Assembly (NCBI RefSeq): GCF_963677575.1
Contig: NZ_OY782038.1
Coordinates: 1,798,001 to 1,862,000 of the forward strand
Source: an uncultured Draconibacterium sp.
GTDB taxonomy: Bacteria > Bacteroidota > Bacteroidia > Bacteroidales > Prolixibacteraceae
DNA: 64,000 nt
Reading direction: 5' to 3'
Shown: positions 16,214 to 28,200 of the stretch, one piece after another
Position numbering within the stretch: position 1 is the stretch's first letter
Layout: the number at the start of each line of letters is the position of its first letter
Program-made: the position numbers and the translations under genes
The notes under the pieces: generated by a model
What the model saw: the letters and a program-made list of their open reading frames with translations, nothing else
Databases searched by the model: none
Told to the model about the DNA's origin: nothing

Positions 16214-19200
16214 TGAAACATAAGAAATAATTGTTAGTGTTTGTGACACTTGCTCAGCAGCATTATAATTAACATTACCTGTCTGGTTAGCATAAATAGT
16301 GCAAGTTCCGCTATTTACAAATGTTACCATTTTCCCAGACACAGTTGCTACCGACTCATCGGAACTGGAGTACTCAATAGTAAGACCAGAACTCGCGACA
16401 GCAGATAATTCAAAAGAAGAATTACTCAAAATCTGTTGAGGAATAGGATCGAAAGTAATTGTTTGATCTGTTTTATGAATATCCAAATAACCATCTACAT
16501 AAGTTATCTCATAATTTTCAGAACTTAATCCTCCCGGAGTAACAACATATCCTGTCCCGGCGTCTTGCGCAGTAGTTGCAGTCCCCGTAAAACTTAATGT
16601 TCCTGAAAGAACAGTTTCATCTTCTCCATCAATAAAACCGTTATATGAAACGGTAAATGGACTGTAACCCAATCCATCATAGTCTTTTGCTTTATCGTCA
16701 GCGATAATTATAAGTTCTTTTTTGTTGATATTAGCAGTAGTTACTGGTGAGCCATCAAGAGAGAACATATATTTTGATGCATCTGATCCTGCTATCTTTG
16801 CCCCGATGATATCCACTTCCAAACCAATTCCTGCATTTGAAGTTTCAAAGGCAAGTATTATACTATCAAGTGAAATAATATCTCCGGGAGCAAGCCCGTC
16901 AAACTGTAAATTATTCTCTATCATTGTAGCTATAGCCGTCCCATCATATTCTTTGTTTTCGGCAACAAAAGAACCCGATAATGTTAACTCTGCCGCAGTA
17001 ATATTTGCGGTAAGATATGAAGGCTGTTTCAGCGTATAATTATCTTTATCATCTCCCTCCAGTGCCATTTGAGTAACTACCTGAATATTGTCTCCAACAG
17101 AACTTTGTGCAAAGATACCAGCTATATCATTTGTAAGGCTTACATCATCACCTGCAACATTTCCGTCCAGTACGGCACCAGAAATAACGGCACTAACCGT
17201 ACCATCATAAATTTTGTTTTCGGCCACTGCATCTTTTACCGTTAATTCGCGTGTAGTAATATCAGCTGTAATGCCAAATGGCTGGTTTAGCACATAATTG
17301 GGGGCATCGGCACCACTTATTGTCATTGCGGTGGTAACTTCTATTTCAGTACCGACAATATCCTGTTTAAAGGTTCCCGACTCAGCATTCTCTAACAGAA
17401 CTTCATCATCAGCAATAACACCGCTAAGAGTTGCTCCAACAACTGTGACATCAGTACTACCGTCATAAACTTTATTTTCGGCGGTCGCGTTAGTTACAGT
17501 AAGTTCTTTTGGTGTAATATTAGCCGTTAAACCGGTTGGTTGTATCAATACATAATTGTCTTTATCTTCCCCTGCCAAGGTCATAGAAGTCATAACTTCA
17601 ATATCGTTACCAACGGCATCAGTAACAAAAACTCCTGTATTTTTATTTGCCAGTGTTACGTCGTCGCCTGCAATTGCTCCATTCAGTGTAGCTCCGCTAA
17701 CCGTAGCAGATGTTGTACCGTCATAAACTTTATTCGAAGCTTTTGCATCTATTACAGTTAGTTCTATCTCTATGATTCTCCCGTCATTACCTGTAACAGG
17801 AACATCTGTTTTTAAGTGATAGTTATCTTTATCTACTCCCTGTAAAGCAACTTCCACTGAATAAGAGATGTCACTTCCTGCTTCACTTTGATTAAAAGAA
17901 CCACTTCCTGAAAGTTCAACATCGTCTCCTGTAACCAGACCCGAAGTAAACCAATCCAGATTATCCATGTTTGCATCTCCATCAAAAGCCTTCTGTTCAG
18001 AACCACTTATTAATTGAACTTCAACCTCTTTTGTATTTACAGTTAATGCCCCTGTTACATGAATATTATTATTAAAATTGGTACTGGATCCGGTAACATC
18101 TGTTGCTTTCAACTGGTAAGAACCTACAGCTAAACGGGTATTTAATGAATTATATTCAGGGTTAATCTCACTGATTGTAAAGTTAACTGCGTTTCCAACG
18201 CCATCATCAACCCTAAACTGATTGTTGCCCAGTGCAGTAATATTCTCTGTAAGGTCTTTAATTGTATTGCCTTCACTATCTAAATACTTTGCATTGTCAA
18301 TGGTATATCCAGGTACATTTGAATATATTATATTACTATCATTTATTTCAACAAGCAATTCGTGAGCTGGAATAATGGAATAATCACCAGACAAATATGT
18401 AAATACATAATTATCTGCCATCAACCCGGAAGCTTCCAACACATCGGTATATTCACCAGCAGAATTTTCAGTTACATTGCTACGAGTAATGGTTAATCCA
18501 CTTTGATCGATAACTGAGTTGCTTTCGCCATTAACATAACCGGATATGCTTACTCCTGCATAATTACTATCATCATCCTGAGTCACAAACTTAGCATCGT
18601 TATTAGCCACAACAGTAAGTGTTGCTTCTCCTATTATTCCTTCACCATCAGTCCATACAAGGGTATAATTATCTGCTTTAGGGCCAGTCAATTTTAAATC
18701 TCCCTGCACAATTACACGATCTCCGGCTTCCGCTAAATCGTATAAAGGATTTCCGGTTAATTCAACCTGAGTTTCATCTTCAGACAAAACTCCATTCAAC
18801 GCTCCATAAGCAACCATTCCCGATGGCAGTAATGTGTTTCCATCGTAAATTTTGCTTATTCCGCCAGCACCAGCTAGAGTTACTTCTTTTGATAAAATAG
18901 AAGCTGTTGTTGTTGGCGAATTTTCAAAAGATAAAGAATATTGATCAGCGTCATCTCCCGTTAGATCTGCACTTATAATTTTAACGGGAAGACCATTCCC
19001 TGCTGATGCAGTTTCAAATGCAACAACCACATTACTTAAAGCCACTTCGTCTTCTCCCTGAATACCTGATAACTCTAATTTATTGGTTACAATTGTCGCA
19101 TCTGTTGTTCCGTCATATTTCTTATCAGTTACAGTGAACGTTCCGTTAATCGTAAGTGCTTTTTCCAAAATATCCGCAACTAAACCGGTAGGCTGAACAA

Positions 19201-22200
19201 GTAAATAATTAGGAGCATCTTCTCCATTTAGCGTCATTAATGTTGTTACTTCAATGTCACTACCTGATGTTGCCCGCTCAAAAGTTCCGATAGTTCCATT
19301 TTCAAGTTGCACGTCGTCATTTAAAACAACTCCTTTAAGAACAGCTCCTGAAATAACGGCATCTGTAGTTCCATCATAAACCTTATTTTGAGCGACAGCA
19401 TTGCTTACGGTCAGGTTCTTCCGGGTTATGTCAGCTGTTGCAGAGGCTGTTGTAGAAGCCAGCTCATAGTTGTTGGCATCATCTCCACTCAATATAATTC
19501 CCGATACTGTTACAGTCTTTTCTTCACCTACATTTTTATCTTCAAATTCTGCTGAAGTTGTATTTACCGTCAATAAGTCGCCTGAAACCCGGTTGTCACT
19601 TAACAGAACAGAAGCGGTGGTTGTACCGTCGTATACTTTGTTATCAGCAGAGACGCTAACTGTGAGCGTTGCTCTTTCAACCGTTAAAATCGCATCCGTA
19701 TAACTGAAAGTGTAATTTTCATCATCGCCTCCAGAAACCTTTATTTTATAATTTCCTGCCGGACTTTCGGTGGTAGCTGTTGTTGTGACTACAGGCACAG
19801 TGGCAAGCACACTTTCTGTGTCGCCGTTTACAAATCCACTATAATTAAATGTTAATTCGGGATTCGCAGTGCCGTAAACTTTTGATTTATCATTTGCAGT
19901 TACTGTAAGTATTGCTTTTGTGATTACAAAAGCATCACTTTCAAAACTGATAGCGTAATTTGTACCCGCACTTAGTGTTCCCTGTTCAATGGCATAACTA
20001 CCTACATTTTCTCCCGCTACGCGAGACAAACTTCCGGTAAAGTAATCACCGCTTTCTAATGCTATTGATGTGCTGTAGGTGAATGTTGGGTCGCTATCGC
20101 CGTAAACTTTTGTTTGGTGGGCATCGGCCGTTACCGTTATTGGTTTTGGGGTGATTACAAAATCGCGGCGGTATCTGAGTTTCAATACATAATTGGAGCC
20201 GGCACTTAGAGAGCCCATCGTAATCTCATAACTGCCAACATCTTCTCCCTCTTCGCGAGACAAACTTCCGGTAAAGGAATCATCTGGAAAATATAATTGT
20301 GGCTCAAAATAAGTGAAAGTCGGATCATTATCGCCATAAACTTTTTGTTGTTCTCTATCGACTTCTATAAACATTTCTCTATGCCTAATTTCAAAATCGT
20401 TACTTACAAAAGTCAATGCATAATTGGGGCCGGCACTTAACGATCCCTGATAAATAGCATAATAACCTACATTTTTACCTGGCAGACGATTCAAATATCC
20501 GGTAAAGAAATCACCACTTAATAATGCAGGCGATGTACTGTAAGTAAATGTTGGGTCAGGGTCTCCGTATTCTATCATCTGGTTAGCATCAGCCGTTACA
20601 GTTATTGCTTTTGGAGTGATGTCCAGAGTCCCATTAACAAAGCTGATGTAGTAGTTAGAAGAAGTTAAACCTTGTGGAATAATCACGTATTCTCCGGCAT
20701 CGGTGGCGGTAATTGCATTTCCGCTGAAAGAAAGAGAGCCGTCCAGGTCTGTATCATTCTCTTCTGCAACAAAACCCGAGTAGCTTACCGTAAACAAACT
20801 GAAAACACTTCCGTCATATTCTTTACTCTTATAGTCTGCTGTTACAGTAAGTGTTGCTTTTGTGATATCCAGCTTACCACTTACAAAGGAAATATCGTAG
20901 TTTGAAGAAGTTAATCCTTCAGGAGTAATCACATAGTCTGTTCCGACATCAGTGGCGGTGGTGGCTGTGCCGCTGTAAGTAAGCGTGCCCCCCAGGTCCG
21001 TTTCTCCTTCGCCTGCAATAAATCCCGAATAACTTACCGTGAACGGACTGAAAACACTTCCGTCGTATTCCTTACTCTTATAGTCTGCTGTTACAGTAAG
21101 TGTTGCTTTTGTGATATCCAGCTTACCACTTACAAAGGAAATATCGTAGTTTGAAGAAGTTAATCCTCCCGGAGTAATCACATAGTCTGTTCCCGCATCG
21201 GTTGCCATGGTGGCTGTACCGCTAAACGTAAGCGTGCCAACCAGATCTGATTTAGTTTCTTCTGCAACAAAACCCGAATAGCTTACCGTAAACGGACTGA
21301 AAACACTTCCATCGTATACTTTACTCTTATTGTCTGCGGTTACTGTTAGTGGTGCTTTTGTAATATCCAGCTTACCGCTTACAAAAGAAATATTGTAATT
21401 CAATGAAGTTAAGCCTCCCGGAGTAATCTCGTAGCCTATACCAACATCTGTTGCAGTGGTTGCATTTCCGCTGAAAGAAATATGACCACCCAAGACTGAT
21501 TTAGTTTCTTCTGCAACAAAACCCGAATAACTTAACGTAAATTGATCGTAAACAGTTCCGTCGTATACTTTACTCTTATCTTCTGCTGTTACTGTTAGTG
21601 GTGCTTTTGTGATATCCAGCTTACCATTAACAAAAGAAATATCGTAGTTCGAAGAAGTTAAGCCTCCCGGAGTAATCACGTAGTCTGTCCCGGCATGAGT
21701 TTCGTATACTGCATTTCCACTGAAAGAAAGAGAACCGCCCAGGTCTGATTCAGTTTCTTCTGCAACAAAACCCGAATAACTTACCGTAAACGGACTAAAA
21801 ACACTTCCGTCATAGACTTTACTCTTATTGTCGGCAGTTACTGTCAGCGTTGCTTTGTTTATGGTTAAAGTTCCGGAAGTGTAGCTGAATGTATAATTTT
21901 CATCGGCTCCTCCCGACACAGAGACTGGATAAGTTCCCACAGCGCTTGATATGCCAGCTGTTGTTGACGCTACCGGAGCAGTAGCAAGGTCACTCTCACT
22001 GTCTTCATTTACAAATCCATCGTAAGTAAAAGTGAGTACCGGATTTGCTGCGCCGTAAACTCTTGATTTATCCTCTGCAGTTACTGTCAGCGTTGCTTTG
22101 TCTATGGTTAAAGTTCCGGGAGTGTAGCTGAATGTATAATTTTCATCGGCTCCTCCCGACACAGTCACTGGATACGTTCCGGCAGCACTTGCTATGGTAG

Positions 22201-25200
22201 CTGATGTTGAGGCAATAGGAGCTGTAGTAAGACTGCTTTGGTTGTCGTCATTTACAAATCCATCGTAAGTAAAAGTTAGTTCCGGGTTTGCTGTGCCGTA
22301 AACTTTTGATTTATCGTCGGCAGTTACTGATAGTGTGGCTTTGGTTACACTTAATGTACCTTCGGAATAACTGAAAGCATAATTGTCATCGCTTCCGCCT
22401 GATGCTGTGATAGTATAAGTACCAACTCCACTTGCGGTTGTTGCCAATGTCCATGCTGTTGGCTCGGTAGCAATATCTGTCTCACTATCGTCATTTACAA
22501 ATCCACTATAAGAAACCGTCAGTGGCGGGTTGCCCGCACCGTAGGTTTTTAATTTATTATCGGCAGTAACTGATAGCGTAGCTTTGGTTACACTTAATGT
22601 ACCTTCGGAATAACTGAAAGCATAATTGTCATCGCTTCCGCCTGATGCTGTGATGCCATAAGTACCAACCCCACTTGCGGTTGTTGCCAATGTCGATGCC
22701 GTTGGCTCGGTAGCAATATCTGTTTTACTATCGGCATCAACAAATCCACTATAAGAAACGGTTAGCTCAGGGTTTGCCTGACCGTAGGTTTTTGTTTTAT
22801 CGTCGGCCGTTACTGTCAGCGTTGCTTTGCCTACGATTAAAGCTTGCGAAACCTGTGGTGCCGAATCATAAACTTCATTCCCTTCCTGATCGGCATAAAT
22901 AATACATGACCCCGCACCAACAATATGAATTTTGCCTTCAACAATGGTTGCAACAGCTGCGTCAGAACTACTATAGGTAATTGTTAAATTACTACTTGCA
23001 GTGGCTGCGGGGTCAAAGTCGATGTCACCATACGTTTTATCAGCAAGTTCATTAAATGTGATTACCTGAGTTTGTTTGGTTGTAAAACTCTGAACACCAC
23101 CATAGCTAATTCCGGCATTACTAACTGCATACGCCTGGTAATAATACGTTGTATTTGGAGCAAGAGATCCAATCGTTTCACTGAACTCCCCGGTCTCTGC
23201 TCCGTTTACATCTTTTGTTACATTATCTCCTCCTATCTCAGGAGATGTATTTATAGAAGAATAAACAACACCTGTTTCAGTAACTTCCGAAGTTCCGTTA
23301 TCTGTTATATTACCACCTAATACGACCGACGTAGAAATTACGGAAGATGCAGCAGTTGTTGAGACTGTAGGCACCTCATCGTCATCGGTTAAAGCAACCG
23401 CAACAGTCTGGTCTTCCTCTGCGTCATAAGTATCGTCGCTTGATGCAGCGTTTACAGAAATGGTTATTGTAGCATTATCTTCACGGTCAATCTCATCGTT
23501 TACTCCCGTAACTGTTACTGTTTGTGGTGTATTCCAATCTCCGGAGGTAAATGTTAATGTTCCATTATCAACAATTGCCTCATTGTCATCGTCACTTAAT
23601 ACATCAAATACAACATCGCTTATTGGTTGTGTATTTAAAACTACAGTAAAAGAGTCTGTTTCGGCATCTTCATCAATTGTAAGTGTTGATTCACTAAGAG
23701 TAAAACCTGCGACATCATCATCTTCTAATATAATCTCTACTGATTGATTTGCTAATGCAGCAAAAGTAGCATCACTCGATTCATTCACCGAAATGGTAAT
23801 TGTAGCTGTATCAACCTTTACCGTGTTATCATCTACGCCGGTTACTCTTATCGTTTGCGGTATATTCCAGTTAGCAGATGTAAAGGTTAAAGCGGCTTTA
23901 TTCACTGTTGCCTCATTTGTATCATCGCTTGTAATATCTAAAACAACATTGGTAGCTGGTTGGGCATCCAAAACAACGTAAAACTCACCCTTTCCGCCAT
24001 TTTCATCAAAAGCTAAAGTATCTTCACTTATCGTAAACGATGCGGTAATTCCCACTGCAAAAATATCATCATTCGTAGACCAGGGTCCAAACCCCTTCGT
24101 ATCGTAGGGAGTATGATTTGATAAATCATCTAAGGATTGATATCTGGCAACTCCGAATTGTTCCTGATTTGTAGTACTCGTATTTGTTCTTAAAAAATAT
24201 TCCCCATCGTGAAAAAACTGATCCTCATAATTATAATCATGATTAAATGGAGTATATGTACCATTTGTATTGGAAACTAAATCAGCAAACGAATTGTATG
24301 CTGTTAAACCTGTTGTTTTTGAAATAGAGTTAGAAGAAGCGGTTCTGAAAAACTGATCTCCAGAAGCAAAAAACTCATCATCGTCATTCCAGTCCTGAGG
24401 GTTTCCGCCACTTGTAAAGTCATATACTATTCCCTTGGTATTTTCTCCTAAATCGGCCAAACTTGGATAACGCGTTACTGTTGTTTTTGCATTATTGGTC
24501 CGGTAAAAATATATGCCATCGGCAAAAAAGCTATCGTCATAGTTCCAGTGCTGGCTAAAAGCAGTATATGTTGCGTTTGTATTGTTTATAAAATCGGTAT
24601 AACTTGGATACGATGTAATTCCGGTTGTTGCACCATCAGTAGATTCCGTTCTATAAAAGGTTGGTAAAGTCACAGAAACTTCACTTATTGCCAACGAAAT
24701 ATAATCACCATCGGCTGGGTTTATTTTTGCATAATACCCTCCCTGATCTCGATTGTAAGTTAACGTCACCACCTGATCCTGGTCATCAAAATTCTCGTCA
24801 TTTGAAATAATAAGCGAAGGAGTTCCTCCCGAGGGAAATGTTACGGCAGCATAGGGGATGGCAAGATACACATCTTCTACGGTGCCGGTTTCATCAACTT
24901 TCCAAACACGATCAGTACGATTATTCGTTCCACCGTTGAAACTTGAATTAAAAGAATTCTCGGTACTGTTGTTATGCGCCATCACCATAAAGTTTCCATC
25001 GCCAAGTGCTGTTCGGCTTGCATCAGCATTCGACAATGAAAAATTAGCTATTGTTGAAAGAACAGGGCTGTTATTGTTATTTACTGAACGGGATATTTTT
25101 TGATTTAACCCGGAACCATCATCCTGACCAATACCAAAAATATCCGTTATATAACCAACATTATCAGAGGCAGACCAAATAACAGTTCCATCAGAAGCCA

Positions 25201-28200
25201 GATAATCAGTAGCAACTGTTTGGTTTAAAGAAATACCGTATTTAAGTGCGAGATAAGATTCTACAGCTTTAACTTCAAAGGCAGAAAGATCAGAAGCATA
25301 AATAATATATTCGGCGATATCTGTAGTTGATGCCGATGTAAAATTGTAGGGATTTGCTCCGAAACCTAAATAGCCATCTATGCTACCAGCCAGAGAGTTG
25401 AATGAACTTGTCTGCCTCTCCAAAGCTCCATCCAAATAAATGGATAAGTCACCTGGCTGCTGCACATCTTGTCTGGCAATAACATATTTATCGATCGTAG
25501 TTGTACTTCCAGCTAATATAGTTCCAGATACACCATAATCAACGCGTTGATAACCGTCTGCCCGTTCGAAATAACCAGCTCTGTATCGAATGCCTCCACT
25601 TTCATAACCATATCCAGCTTCAACGTTCCCTGCCATAGTTTTCTTTACTAAAAAGACAGTATTATTATCCGAAGATGAATTGAAATAGGTTGTATAAGGA
25701 GCAGTAGAAGAGGTCCGTATCGCATCATTTCCATCGAAAGATACAACTGAGTTGAAGTTGGCGCTGTTGGGAACCACTGCCGGGTCTCCGGCAACATTAT
25801 TCACAATAGTTGAACCTACATCGTATGGTTTTCGTCCTTCCCAACTCTTAATACTTCCATTGGTTATTGCACTTCCTCCATTTGTGGTTCCGCTGTTAGC
25901 ATCAAACCACACCCGCAAATTGGCAGCTATGCCTCCCGGAGCCGGCAACTGTTTGCCCAGGGTAAGATAATCTCCATCAGCCAATAAAATATTAGTAATT
26001 TCACCATTTTCATCAAGAGTACCTATCGCAATCGCACCAGATGAAAAGTCACCATCCTCATCTTTAAACAACGTCCATTCATCATTATAGCCTTCAAATT
26101 TCATGTTTACACTTTGTGTAAAATTAGTGGCATCAACCTTCCATTCCCTTGCCAACCTTAGATTAAAACCTAATTGCATATCTACTTCTAAGGTCTGCGG
26201 AGTTAATGCGGCGCCGTTGTCGGCTATAGTAAGGAACTGCATATCGTTAGCATGCTCTGTAGCCCGCTCTGTATCGTTATTGGCCGAAATAAAATCGGCA
26301 TCTAAAGCCACTGTTAAAACAGTTCCGGCACTGACTGATTTAGATACTTTTTGGTTTAACCCACTGGCATCGTCACGGCCAATACCAAAAATATTCTGGT
26401 CATACCCATCACTATCGTCGGCCCACATGCTTGTAGTGCCGTCAGAGGCTATGTAATTGCTGCTTAACGATATGCCATATTTGAGTGCCAGGTACGACCC
26501 AACTTTTTGCTGATCGGGAGCTGACAGTTTTTTGTTAAACATTATCACCTCACCAACATTCCCGTTAAGCAGGTTACCTCCATCCTGAGCTTCTGCGTTA
26601 TCGGCATCAAGCCCAATCATCATTGCTCCAGGTCCCGGCAACTGTGTTTGTCCTCCGGATGTCTGTACTTTAAAAGCATCAACATAAATTTCAGCAGAAG
26701 AATTATTACTTGCAAATCCCAAAAGATGTGGGGTATCATCATTCAAAACAGGATCTGCAATGTTTCCGAGGCTGTTTCTATTCACCGTAATATTAAACTG
26801 ATTAGTAGGGTCACCATCTATAAAAACAGCCAGGTCGTTAAACCCCTTATCGTCGTAATGCCAAACACAATGCGAATGTGCACCTGAGGCTACTTGCTGC
26901 ACAGAAAAAACGGTTACTTCTGAGAAACCAAAATCAGCAGCATCAACTGCAGATGCCAGTCCGGTACTCGTACCATTGAAAGCAAGCGTAGGATTGAAAT
27001 TATTTGAGTTTTCTGCCAGAGTCGGAGCGGCAGTTGCATTACTCGGGTTTTGTATTAAATTGACGTTCAATGCCAATCTATTATGTGACTGGTCTATCCA
27101 TTCTGCATCCGTCGCACTGGTATAGGTAAAACCTTTTTCGGCATCAAGCCACAATGCGAGGTTATCCACAATACCACCCGGTGATTTGGGAGTAACAAGA
27201 TCAATGTTTAGCGTAGTTGTAGTCGTCATAGTCAAAGCAGGGTCTCCGGTCATTCCGCCATATTCGACAATATACCCTGATTCATACCCCCCACTTCTAT
27301 CATTCCATTCCCCTGGAGTATATTCAGGTTGAACATTATCAGTAAAGATTTGTAAGTAATGCTCGTTACCGCTTGGTTGGCCAGTCGCCCAATTCTCGTA
27401 ACTACTTTGATCATAAACGGATCCATCCTGATAAAATATACTACCATTTTCGGGGCCTGACAGCCACTTCCATGTATTAGGAGTGTCATTATCCGAAGCT
27501 CCCAACCACAAAGTGCCATTCGGATCATCTTCTATCTTCAGAATATGGCTATTCTCCTCCTCAGATGTTACCGTACAAAGGTAACCTTGAAGACCATAAT
27601 ATGTTTTTGCTGCTGCTGCTGTTTTTGCTGCCGCCCAACTATAGCTACCAGTTACATGCTCGTAAAAATGGCCATTAAAATCCAAATAGTCGGTATTGGC
27701 CAATGAAATGGTCAATGTGCGCTGTTCATTATTAACTGAGCTAAATTCCGCATTGTTTGTGTAAGTAATGCTTCGTACTGCTGCTTGGTAGGTAGCTGGT
27801 GAGGCATCTCCGCTCAATACGAGAATCCCGTTACTTTTGTCAAAGTTGCCAGTTATCCCGTTCTGGTCGGTAAACGAAAGATTGTCCTGATCGCTGTGGT
27901 TTCCGGCAGTAAAACCAATGGTAATTCCTCTTATACTATTATTCGCCGGACCTGAGATTGTAAAGTTCGGAAATACGACCACAGGATCATTGTAGCCGGT
28001 GTTATATGTTGGCGAAACATCATTTCCATTCAGTTCAGGTGGCTGAACTTCTACAATATTCAAGGTGGTGGAGGTGGTCATAGTCAAGGCTGGATCTCCT
28101 TCCATTCCACCATACTCAATAATAAAAGTATGATTATCATCAACAGGTCGATCATTCCATTCGCCAGCAGGATAGGAAGATGACTTGTCATCAATAGTCA

